From Didymodactylos carnosus (lineage: Eukaryota; Rotifera; Eurotatoria; Philodinida; Philodinidae): 33,932 bases of DNA. The notes under the pieces were generated by a model. The model saw only the letters and a program-made list of their open reading frames with translations, did no database searches and was not told the origin of the DNA. This document shows, in pieces, positions 1 to 11,100 of the stretch. Position 1 is the first letter of the stretch. Each line of letters starts with the position of its first letter. The DNA is taken from contig CAJNOQ010001256.1 of the NCBI GenBank assembly GCA_905250885.1, forward strand, positions 1 to 33,932, in the 5' to 3' direction. The position numbers were made by a program, and so were the translations under genes.

Positions 1-720
1 AGCGCGTGGTATCATTAGGCAATAGAGGATGGCCTAGAAGTCCTGTCTCATTCAGTATTTTCTCAATATCTCGGTCAAGGTTGATCGCCAAGTCTTAATC
101 TTTTTCTTAAAAGAAACCTCATTCAATTTTCTACACAAAACATATTGAACATTTCTTTATATACTATAAGAATAAAAAAATATAGAGGAAATACGGGAAA
201 GCTTCAATATGGATTACTTTCAAACTGAAAAAACAGGTTTTTCAATTTCAGTCCATTATATTTTGCGATATTAAAAAAAAGGGAAAATGGCCATTTTGTA
301 GTTCTCGAAAAGCTCTATCAACTGGCTATATTTAAGACTCTTCATAGGCTCACGCAGTCGCAGGAGGCTTTTTTTGTTTTAGCGACTTTGCCAAAATCAT
401 CATTTTCTAACTCTAGTTTTGGGTTACTTAGGAAAATTTGATTGATCGATTTTCAAAAATACTTAGACCGTACCGAAAGTACTGTGATTTCGAACAAAAA
501 CAATACAAAAAAAGTTATTCAAGTTTTCAAGCAATAGGGAATGAACATGAAATCAGATCAGTAATACCATCACTGGACAAGTTTTCCCAAAATCTCTGAT
601 ACTATAGGTGAACAGGATGTTGTTCTTCATTGAATGAGATTCTCAATAAGTGGCAAGGCTAATTCTTCGAAAGCGAACAATGGTGTCAAAGGTCGTTGAA
701 AGATTGAAACAAGGACCCTA
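1..720. other. No gene seen
   Basis: AT-rich sequence with no open frame or splice pattern that I can support as coding. No RNA gene or clear repeat was recognised. Confidence 0.5.
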
Positions 721-774
721 ATGAATGTACTTAAGTGCGAGTACTCAAAGTCGTACTCGGCTGAAAAATGTCCC

Positions 775-792
775 GAGTACTCATGAGTACTC
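775..792. repeat. 18-bp perfect palindrome
   Basis: GAGTACTCATGAGTACTC reads the same on both strands. Related GAGTAC and GTACTC half-sites lie just upstream at about 738-760, so this is a small cluster of inverted GAGTAC units. No function can be assigned. Confidence 0.7.
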
Positions 793-1077
793 ACACATTT
801 TTTTACTCATTGAAGGAGAAACTCTCCATTCAGTCCAAACGATCGACATTTGGTGCCATCTGTTCACAGAAATTAGGCGAGATTATGTTAGTGAACAGTT
901 AGTATAAACTCATTTTCTATCTAGTTCAAGGCGTTACGTTTTCGAGGTCGAATTCGAATATGCTCCAGGAAGAGCAGATATCTCTTTCTATTGACTGTAA
1001 GAGATCGTCATCAAAGAGAGAGAGTGTGTGTGAGTCACTCTTCCTGCTAGATCTCTATTTCACGATCAGTTGACAGA

Positions 1078-1515
1078 GATCCAAGCAGAGCTGGAACCAG
1101 TTGAGAAAAGATAAACCGATCTGATCCGGCCGATCTGAAAGTGTAATCGGACGGTCTGGCCGGTAAACGGGCGGGTTGGAATTATAACTCAAACCGGCGA
1201 AAATCGGTAAAATACTGGCGAAACCTGGTGAAGTTTTTTGAAAATCGATTTTCAGAAAGAATTTCCCCCGCAAATGATGTAGTTTGCGAGCACATGTGAG
1301 AGAACCTTCACAATAACGATTCTATAATATTTAACCTTAAAACAAGTGATGAAAAGAATATCTGTCTTGAGCCTCGTCTTATTATTCTAACTGAAAAATA
1401 CGTGAAATTTTAGTTTTTTTGACGAAAAATAGGGTAAAACGAGCAGATGTTTCAAAACTTTCAACCGGCGAAATACCGGTCTCTAACGGACCGGTTCCAA
1501 CTCTGGAGCCAAGAT
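1078..1515. repeat. Possible degenerate inverted-repeat element, GC-richer than surroundings
   Basis: CCGG-rich segments at 1078-1240 and 1455-1515 face each other. The stretch around AGAGCTGGAACCAGTT near 1086 resembles the reverse complement of the stretch around 1490-1508 (AGAGTTGGAACCGGTC). The interval is rich in CCGGC/GCCGG words, unlike its AT-rich flanks. It may be an old MITE, but the arms are imperfect and no target duplication was identified. Confidence 0.3.
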
Positions 1516-1539
1516 CACTTTTCATTGTTCACTTCAGAT

Positions 1540-2510
1540 TTTTCTATTCAATGGTCGCAATGCTGGTAATTTTAGTTGTTGGCTTACTCGCCTTTTACTG
1601 ATTCTGATCTGTAACTATGAGACTTCACGCAATCCAACAACAATGACACCAAACATGTCTATGATGAACAGTCAACAAATGTGCCTTCAGTTTTATGTGA
1701 CAGATTTGTTTCATCTACTCGAACAACCGATCAATCTTTTAGTGTATACGGCCAACGTGATTTCATCAAATATTGGCAAATTGACAGTTCCCACTTCATT
1801 CTTCACGTCAATTTACGCCTGGTGAACGAATGGCACAGAAATGTGACGTTGTATGAGAAAAGTTTACTTCGAATTGAAGAACATATGTGAATTAGTAACT
1901 CAAGAGATATGGACAACAGCACGAAAGGCTGTTCAAAGACTATGGGATTCATCTACTGTGATAAAGATCCTACAGTTCTCCTTCCTATTGTTATTATTAT
2001 CGGTTGAAATTTACAATTGGCCGATAACGAAATAGATAGATTATTCCAGTTACAGGTCGATACTTTAATTTCGTATTTTTATTTTATTTTTGTATTGCTA
2101 ATAATGCTGGTGATTTTATTTGTCGGCTCACCCGTCTTTTATCTATCGCTGATTTTGATCTGTAACTATAAGACTTCACACAATCCAACGAAAATGACAC
2201 CGAACATGACTATGATGAACAGCCAACAAATGTTATTACTATCGGTTGAAATTTACAATTGGCTGATACGAAATAGATAGATTATTTGAGTTGCCGGCGG
2301 AAACTTCAATTTCGTATTTTTATTTTAAAACTAACAAAGAAATGCACTGCAAGTGTCATGAAGCGTTATGCACGGCTTGTTTTTACTGTCAGTAGTCGCA
2401 TCCTATACTTATTGAAACAATTAAAAAGTAAAGCCTTTACTTCTAATTCGGCCTATAGAGTGAGTACTGGAAGAGATTCTAATGTTATAGGTAAATAAAG
2501 TTATGAACGC
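1540..2510 (+). pseudogene. Unrecognised decayed coding region with internal duplication
   Basis: I do not recognise the protein. Block A (1540-1681) recurs at 2083-2231, and block B (1991-2085) recurs at 2232-2325, so the order is A, spacer, B, A, B. One frame of block A gives a hydrophobic segment that could be a membrane helix. Another frame gives an acidic peptide (DFTQSNENDTEHDYDE in the second copy). Between the A copies, one frame stays open for about 90 codons from ~1620 to 1890 and reads like real protein (contains QRDFIKYWQIDSSHFILHV). It ends at a TGA and then continues open. Near 2340-2390 one frame is cysteine-rich (CKCHEALCTACFYC). Frames change and stops intervene, so I call it remnants of one or more exons rather than an intact gene. 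Confidence 0.3.
1991..2325. repeat. Direct duplication of a ~240 bp B-A block, then a third partial copy
   Basis: The segment containing ATCGGTTGAAATTTACAATT occurs at about 1999 and again at about 2241, each followed by AAATAGATAGATTATT and a TTTCGTATTTTTATTTT stretch. Between them lies the second copy of the block first seen at 1540-1681. The copies differ by scattered substitutions and small indels, so the duplication is not fresh. Confidence 0.7.
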
Positions 2511-2519
2511 ATAATGCCG

Positions 2520-4990
2520 TATTATGATTCTCCACATTTCAATTTCGATATCGTATCACAAAATTGTTTAATTGATTTGTACGGAAAGTGTGAAGATGAA
2601 AATAGTGTGCGGTCAGCCGCATCTTTTTCTGGAAAGATTCATGATGGATAATCAAGTATAGATAAAAACTGAAAATTAGTTATTAAGCGTTGAATTTATA
2701 TCAACATGCCAGATCGATAGAGCCAGATTGTTTGTCGATTGATAATCAGTGATATAAAAGTAAAACTACCAACAGAAGAATTAACATAAGATGGATACAA
2801 GTAAAGGTGAACAAACGAAATGTGAAAGAAAAGTAATAAAGAAATTATTTTCTTGATTTATAGTGAAAAGTTGTGACCATACCCTTACGCAAAATGCTGG
2901 GTAATTCAAATAACGCAAAAATTTAAGAATCTATAGTGATTGTGTAATCTACTGGAATATTATAATTGCAAGAAGGGCACATATAATTGGAATGATAGAT
3001 TGTATACGTGTTGTAACCTTGTGTTTTTTTATTTATAACATTGCTTCATGCTAGCTTTTCATCTTTTTTTGAAAAGAGTGTTTTGTAGTTGGTGGAATGA
3101 ATGCTAGGAAAAAACGGTAAATAAATATGATTTAGTTACTAAATTATATTTTTTTGTCTAAAAATAAACATTTTTTATATTTCCATTAACTAACATTTAA
3201 TAAAAATATATTGACAAACGTTTAAATTGATGATCAAATTCAAAAATTGTTTAAATAAAATTGCATCTTATGAACGATATTAATACACATGTGTTCATCT
3301 AGAGTTCATACTATAAGATATTCGAAGATCTATTGATGAACATCAAATATATTTTTTTAATTTTTTACCAGTAATAGTTGCTGATTTTCAAATTTTGTTT
3401 GGTTTAAAACTTTATTCAATAGAATGCTGGTCGCTCGAATACGATGACAACAAAACATTGCATTAAATATGCTGTTATACAAACTACATAAAAACAGTCA
3501 TGTTAAATTGAGAGTACAAATACAAACCATGATACTGTTATTTTATACTGTCATTATGAAGTTTTTAAACAAAAAATTCAAAAATAACTTATCATTTATT
3601 TTTAAATATCGTGATGATGAACATCCATACAATTCTTGATATAAACACATTATCTAACGGATATAAATTTTGCTTTTGATATATAAATTTGTTTTACTAA
3701 TTAACTGTCATCTTATGATGAAAATATAAAAAATTTATAAGTGAAAATTTTAGTATTGAATAATATTTTAAAATTGTTGTCGTTACAATTGAATAAAACG
3801 TATTTTCAAATGTAAAACACTTTCTTATATCTAAGTTCTTTCATATACATTTTATTTTAGTTGGTTAAATTATGGTAAACATATATTTTAAAAAATATAA
3901 AAATCAAAATATAAAGAAGGTATAATGTATACATTATATGAAAAAAGAGAGCATGTATATGTTGACAGATATATGAAGCTCGATTAGCGTACATTTAAGA
4001 GAAAAAACAGTAATTTAAAAGTAAAGTAATATTTTTCTGTTCTTTTTATTTAATGCAAGATGAGGAAATACACATTATGATAATCAAAACTGTCTAAACC
4101 CGTACTTTTTGTTGTTGTTTTTTTCATATGTATAACATAAATGCGTGGGTAATTAGAAAAAACGAAAGAAAACAAAACTTTTAATGAAAGACTGAAAAAA
4201 CAAAGTGAAAAAAATATGATTATCAAGAACAGAACAGCATAGACACAGTTATTGACTTTAAAAGACAAAAAAAAACAAAAAACAATTTGTTCAATAATAA
4301 ATTTACAGAGTGCATCACATATTAGTGTAATTCAAGACGAAAAATAATAACCGCAGGTTATGCTTGCAAATGAACAAACAAAAAAAAAAGCCAAAACCTT
4401 CGTATACATTGATAAAGTAAATGGGATTAGTCAACTCTAGATTAATTCATATCTGAGTTATAGTTGTTTGTGTAGAGAATAAAATACAAAAACAACAACA
4501 ATATGAACAAGTGGTTATTCTTGTAAACAACTTTAAAATTAGATTTGACATACAAACTAATCAAAAGTTACTTTGAAGATAATGATCCATATCTTATCTA
4601 CAAATTTTACTAAAATAGTATTTAATAAAAAATGCGAAAAATAATTTAGATGCATGTAGAACTTTTTAAGCAAGGAATGAATTATCATGAAAAATACTCA
4701 TGATATTGATATTTTATATACTCATACTAATATTTAATCTGATTGCTAAACAATGATTTGTCTAATTTAATAAAATATCCTGCTTTATATTTGCATTCAA
4801 TATCATGTCTGAAATGTATCTGGAAAAGTGTTGAGTCAAGGTATATTAAAAAAGAAGATCACGACGGTTTAAGTTAAAAGTAGTTGAAAAAAAAAAATGA
4901 AAAATTTGTTGCCTAAAAATGTCTCGATTATAAAAAAAAGTTCAGATCTCTCGAGATAAACACAATGAAGCTAAAAAAGCAATCCAATAT
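2520..4990. other. AT-rich stretch, no gene seen
   Basis: About 2.5 kb of very AT-rich DNA with long A and T runs. No ORF with protein-like composition, splice structure, tRNA or repeat was found. The right-hand part could include 3' UTR and polyadenylation signals of the minus-strand membrane-protein gene that ends at 4996 or 5314, but no single site can be chosen. Confidence 0.5.
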
Positions 4991-4995
4991 AATTT

Positions 4996-5160
4996 CTATG
5001 ATTTAATAATAATTGGTTCATTATTCGATAAATCGAGAGGCATAGCATCATTAATATTTTTTAATTTTTCATAATTTCGATGTGATGGACGACTCGACGA
5101 TGAGCTTCCTCGTGAACGTGAACCACTACCACTTCGACCTTCGACCAAATAACCCATCAA
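4996..5160 (-). CDS. Exon 8B: alternative cytoplasmic tail with YEKL motif
   Basis: It has its own strong acceptor (TTTTTTCTTCCCATAG) and enters phase 0, so exon 7 can join it directly by skipping exon 8A. It encodes 54 residues: LMGYLVEGRSGSGSRSR, a Ser-rich stretch, HRNYEKLKNI, and a longer end finishing in NNEPIIIKS before a TAG stop. The L-x-EG box and the YxxΦ motif sit in the same order as in exon 8A, so the two exons look like diverged duplicates used as mutually exclusive last exons. Retention of both motifs suggests both are functional. Without transcripts, the use of 8B is inferred. Confidence 0.65.
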   Translation of the reverse strand: MMGYLVEGRSGSGSRSRGSSSSSRPSHRNYEKLKNINDAMPLDLSNNEPIIIKS

Positions 5161-8100
5161 CTATGGGAAGAAAAAATAAAAATAAAAAATAAAATATATA
5201 AATTATCACAATTATCAGCCGTTTTGCATACAAAATAGAAATCAAAGTTAAAAAAAAAGTCAAAAGAAATAATAATATTCAAATGAGAAAAATAACGGAC
5301 GTCTTTTAGTTTATCAAGAAGATTGTGATAGTCGTGTGTAACGTCCTCCTCGTCCACCAGAATGGTGACGACCATTCACTTCACGACGTGTACAACCTTC
5401 GAGCAGCAGAGCCAATACCTGCAACACAAGAAAAAAGAACTGTTGCAGCATTTTAACAAAATCTAGTTTTTCTAAGAGAGAAACCAAAGGACGTCCATTT
5501 CTTTCTTTATATTTCTTTTGACTAAACAATTAACTCCAAAATCTGTGACAGTGACAGTTGTGTTCTAGAAGAAGTGTATTTGACAAATGAATTTTTAATT
5601 CAATCAAATATTTTCTAGACTCAAAAGATATGCTATGATATCCTATCTAGTCTGTTGTTAATATAATGAAAATAAATTCACGTTAGTCATTTAACTATTG
5701 AAATAAAGGCAAAAGATGTTTCATTTATAAAAATATTCATCTACTCTACTTCTAAAAGATGTAGAATGATAAATTTTTGAATATAGTTTGAAGTATATTG
5801 TTCGATTTGAAACTTTTAAAGGGTATAAATTATCAAGTCAAGTAGAAAAATAGTCTTTAATAATATATCTTGTCGATCTAATACAACAATCTTATTAAAA
5901 ACTAATATAAAAAATATAATAATCGCAAAAGTATTTCTTACAGTTTGGGTAAAACAGATCACTATAGGTTAACGCCACTGATAATTATTTCAATTTTATG
6001 ATGGATAATACATCTTTTTTATACAAATATTTTGAACAATTTTGAACAATAAGAAAAACAAAAAAATATGGTGTTTATTTAGCTTTCTGAAAATAGTCGA
6101 AAAAAATGAAGCTATTTACTACAGATAGAGTTTACTTTTCTATAAATAATTAATATTTCTAGGGCATCGTTTGATTTTTAGAAAATATTTTTGGATGTGA
6201 ACTTCGTTTATTCACGATTGTGGATAAGTTTGAAAGTAATTACTGAATGTATAATTGAAAAACTTTCGATCAACAACATAGAAACATGACAAAATTTCTT
6301 GTTATTCGAATTTTAGGATATTAAAGATAAGCATATGTTTAATTAAAACTGAAACTGTCACAGATACCACCAAGTAAATTAAAAGAAAAGTTATAAAAAA
6401 AATTAATTTCTTACTTTATTTTTATTGTGTAACGTTAAATAACCGATAACAACGATTAATGTAAATATTAAGAAGTACGTAATAAAACTGCCAGACCAAG
6501 CACTTTCATCATCGTCGGATTTTCTAGATTTAATGTCTAAAGTAAAGCAAATGAACAAAGATACAATAAAATTCAAAATACAAAAACAAGACAAGTTTGC
6601 TTTTTTTTAATTATTGTCAATCAATGTTGAACAATAAAAATATTTTAAAAGTGAAAAACTCACATCAATATCAAAACTCATCCTCACCCTCACGCCGTAT
6701 AAGATGACATATTCAGTTGTGTCTTTATATAGAAGGCATATTTATTGTGCTCGACAATGTTCCCTATCTTTCTTTCATTCACTTGTTTTTTTTGCTATAT
6801 CTATAGAATAAACTGACTATTTTACTTAGAAAAACCAAATTTTTCTCGATATAATCCATTGAGGCTTTGGAATCTCAATAATTCAATCTTGTCGAAAGAA
6901 AAATATCTTCGACGACTGAATGACTTGAACACAAGCAGCTTATACAGACCCTCCCTAATAACTGTACAAAAAGTTTGAAGTGTCTTGTTACTCTACATGT
7001 TTTCTTGGGTTTAATCCAAAAGAACAGTAAACAATACGTATTTGTTTACTTATATTTTCTAAGAAATGAACTAAAATTCGCAGGATACGTGTTAGACACA
7101 TTCAGTATGACAATATTACACATAAGGCGTTAAATATAGCATTATTGTTACATATTATTTCACTATAAAAACTCTTAATGACTTTTTGTTCATGTAACGT
7201 TTGTGGCGCATTTTTATGCATTTGTACATTATTAAGTTGTAATACGATACAAGCAACTTGATCCGCATCGTTATGTTTATTCAGAAAACGAGAATCGCAA
7301 CTAACACACTCACAAATACAAGCTTGTGTGTATATATAGGCAAGATAGATATGTAAAGTACGTTGGAATAGGAAAACATGATGTAATAAACAATGGTACC
7401 ACAGAAAGAGATGATCAGGTAGTGAGAGATACATTTTAAATGTATCTCTTAGTAATACTAAGAGGAAAATGGTTTTCCTGTGTAACATAGGTGTAAAAGC
7501 TTTTAATAGTGTAGTGAATCAGGAGAATCTGAAAGAACTGACATACCATTAATTTCTCCCATAAAAACTTCTACACATAAACTGCTCTTAAAAAGTCAAG
7601 TAGAGAAACACAGTATTAACTGTGTTATTAGAACCAAAAACGACAATCTTTAAACCATTTTGATTTAGTACACAGGAAAAAAATACCGGTAGACATCCCG
7701 CGATAGCTCAGTTGGCAGAGCGGAGGACTGTAGATGCAACAGCAAATGTAATCCTTAGGTCACTGGTTCAAATCCGGTTCGCGGGAGTTGTTTTTTTTCT
7801 CATCGATGAGGACCAATTTTCTAAGTAAAATAGTCAGTTTATTCTATAGATATACTGTGGCAAAAATGGGGACCAACTCTGTCTCTATAGTCGATCTGTT
7901 TTTAATCTCATGTTCCTACATGTGTCTGAGTGTTCTTGGCTTCTTCTTTGTTTCGCATTCTACATGAGCTTCCTGTGTTATCTATCGCAATTCTTATTAA
8001 AGCTCGTTATTTGTGTCACTGCTCTTTCCTTTACCATAAATAATTCAGACTTACGAGTATCCCTGTCTTTTTTTGCCCTCTTGAAAAAGGTGAAAGAAAA

Positions 8101-11100
8101 GGCGTGATCGAGTCCAAGTTCCAAGTTCGAGTCCATCCTTGTTAAAAGTGGGTTTTTGAATTTTAAACCCTTCTCATGACGGAAGTTGAAGTTACACACG
8201 TTTTGAAAAAATTTAGAACCTGAGATAGAGCCTAAATCAAAAGTATCTGTAGTAAAATTTGGGGTTCAATCGGATCATTTTTTCTAGGGATCATAATGTG
8301 AGTGGATTGGAACCATCAGTGATTTCCACATTATAGAAAATATTAAAGAGGTCACTTTTTGCAGGGCATTTGCGATGATACTCATATCTCCGCGAAAAAC
8401 CATTGGAAAATTTCAGAAGTCGCCTCGTTGTGAAAAGAACACTTTGCTCTATCAGACCATGTATATAAGAAATATCTTCAAAGGCACTGAAAACAAAAAA
8501 ATTAATAAAACTATAACTGTTGACGTTTCTCAGGTTATTGAGTAAAAACGCAAACAAAAGTCGTGAAACGTTGAGAGTGGTCATCTATTGTAACCCGGAC
8601 TTTTCTCTACATGAAACTATGTTCAACTCAAAATAAAAACTTTTGTAAAAAAAGAGATAGGACACCCTTAAACAACTTAAATCGTCTCTCTTTTACACTC
8701 TGTTTCCTTTCATTTATTCTGATCTGTGTGTTTATCACTAATTTTTATATGTCCGATACCTCTCACAGTTTCACCTGACGTGAAGAAATTAAATCGTCAC
8801 TTAGCATAATCTTCCTTACCTAGATGCAACTGAGCCCGGCCTAAAGCAGCACGCTCGGATGAGTCAAAAAAAGAAGAGAAAACCGTGAGACTTGTAGAAA
8901 AATGTTTTGACTATTCTCTTCACAGCATTACATAGAACTGCGTATGTTTTCTTAAGAAGTAATAAATTTTGTTGAGAAGTGTCAGCTCTACAAATCGATG
9001 GTGCTTCAACAGTCATTGTTATTACGACTTCTATCAAATTGCCTCAGATTCCTATAAAGCCGTTAGTCACGTGAGAGAAAAGTAAGGATTGGACAACTTT
9101 TTGTGTAAGGCCTTCCAAATTCGAAGCTATAACAGTATTATATTTTTGGCTTACTCATACATCATTCGATAGAGAATTTCACTATGATTAAGAATATCTG
9201 ATTTTAAGCCTTCCCAGTGCACATTATCAGTGAAAAAAATTCAAAAAAGTCGAAGGATCTCTTTTTTTAAAAACTGAATAACTTGGTTTTACCTCATTTC
9301 GAAGCAGTAAAACTATGTTTTTCTTATTCACCGTTGAAAACTACATCTAGAAAACTGTATTTCAAGGTTCGATACCAAAAAATATTTTCTGCGCTCGAAA
9401 AGGGATCGATATATCTGCGGTTTCGAGATTCTCATCTTGCAAACCTATCGAAATTCTTTGGCTAACACATGAAGCCAAATTTCATACGCCATTCGATTCG
9501 CCTTGAAACGTAAAAAAAAAGTGTAAATCGCTTTTTTTTTAAATTCCTTTCCGTTGCTGCTGAAAAAATTCATTTTTTCTCAACTTTTTGAATTTTTTTG
9601 ACTGATAATGTGCACTGAGAAGGCTAAAAACCAGATATTCTTGATCAGCGTGAAATTCTCTATCGAACGATGTATGACTAAGTCCAAAATAAACTAGCAA
9701 TATAACTTCAATTTGGAGTGCCTTATATATCAAACAAGTGAATACGCACCATCTTTTTTAGGTTTGTTTTTATTTTTGTCATTTACAGGTTTCTCTTCGT
9801 TTGTTTCTGGCATTTTTTGGTCTTTCGGTTGCGATTTATCGTCAACTAAAAAACATAATAAACAAATTTTGATTAGTTAAAGTCCATATCAAATAAAAAC
9901 ACACATGCATCTCTATTTATTAACCCAAGAAAAGCGAATGAGAACGCTTCTCATCATATATACTATATATGCTGCTGATTAAATAGCTACTAGCATGCAC
10001 GAACAGTACATGTTTTTAGTGCATTCTCATGCTATTATAAAAAGACAAGCAGACTAACACACTTCGATAGAGTTAAGAAATTGGGTTCAAAAATGCAGTT
10101 AGTTTATATATAGATGAAAGAGCTACCTTCAGTGTCCTCTTCTTGGTCAGGCTGCTCATTTTCTAATTCGCCGCTTTGCCTATTAAATTCATCCTCCGTA
10201 TCTTTATTATTTGTCTGAACATCTGACGGCTTATCAGCGTCTTCGCCTAAGTTTGAATCGCCGTCATTCACATCTCCTTCTTCTGTCTCTCCTTCAGGAG
10301 CATCAGCAGTTTCATTTTTTACACCTTCTTCATCTGCCTCGGAATCGGGCTCATCATCTACAAAAGCAATTTAGAAACATAAATTAGATCTATGAAGTGG
10401 ATATTAATACTTATTTTGCTCAATTCTAGATACTCGAAATATTAGACTAAGAAATTATTTTACTATTGAAAATATGAAAGTTTAGGCTACATGTACATAA
10501 TTTCTGAATAACTCGAGAATAAAAAGAGCTAGAGAGTTCGGTTTTTTAGCATTTTGTAGCGGAAATCTAAGGCTATATTTCATATTAAATGCATTTCAAC
10601 AATCTTTTATCCAGTAGGTTCTTAGATGATCTGAAAAAACAGTTCAAACCTCCAAAAAGTGGAAGTACAATAATTTGATTTTTTCATGAATAGATAGTCG
10701 CAAGTGTCCTCTTCAAAATGCTAAAAATCAAAAACAAAAAACTCTCTAGCTCTTTTCGTTTTCGAGTTATTCAAAAAATATGTGAGTCCACTCGGTTGTG
10801 AAATCATAGTAGTTGGCATGGACGTCTCTGTAAGCCAATGAAAAAACTAAACTGTCATACCTTAGCAATATTTCCTTTCATCGATGTTTTTTGTCATTAA
10901 CAGTGGAATATCACTTTACATGCTAACATAGCTTAAAAGGTGTGTAGTATAAGCAAATATCGTTTTAGTCGCAAGTTATGGTAAACTATCGCTTTAAAAT
11001 ATATTAGTCCTATCCTTCCTTCTATCTTCCATTAAAAATCGCGAATGTAAGTGCTAATCTTTTTTTCTACCTTCAGCTTCAACTCTCCGAAATTGATCAT

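Larger units (their letters stand above)
6796..7859. repeat. Facing ~38-bp inverted repeats around the tRNA region
   Basis: The stretch 6796-6833 (TATATCTATAGAATAAACTG and onward) is matched almost exactly by the reverse complement of 7822-7859. The arms are 1 kb apart and enclose the tRNA-Tyr near the right arm. They may be the ends of one element or two oppositely oriented copies of a short repeat. Confidence 0.7.
6537..9749 (-). other. Long intron 6 of the TGN38-like gene (holds tRNA and MITE)
   Basis: At 3.2 kb it is far longer than most introns here. It contains a tRNA-Tyr on the other strand (7697-7786), an inverted-repeat element (about 9105-9727) and facing repeats (6796-6833 and 7822-7859). 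ORFs inside it have no recognisable protein signature. Its length and content are the main reason for caution about joining exons 6 and 7. A separate gene boundary here cannot be fully excluded, although I found no start exon for exon 7 in a compatible phase. Confidence 0.5.

Noticed and set aside
1055..1273. 72-codon minus-strand ORF
   Set aside because: It lies in the CCGG-rich possible repeat and has no protein-like signature.
6403..6594. Separate short membrane protein starting at Met 6594 with an apparent signal peptide
   Set aside because: The hydrophobic start is the translated T-rich 3' end of an intron, followed by a good acceptor (CTTTACTTTAG), and the frame runs past a good donor (GTAAGA).
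6661..6700. Possible first exon (MSFDID then GTGAGT, minus strand) for exon 7
   Set aside because: It would leave phase 0, but exon 7 needs phase 1; the join gives a wrong frame with a stop.
7102..7488. 128-codon minus-strand ORF
   Set aside because: No recognisable domain or splice context; the composition is that of translated AT-rich intron DNA.
9283..9733. ORFs of 60-64 codons on both strands
   Set aside because: They lie inside the MITE-like element and are not transposase-like.
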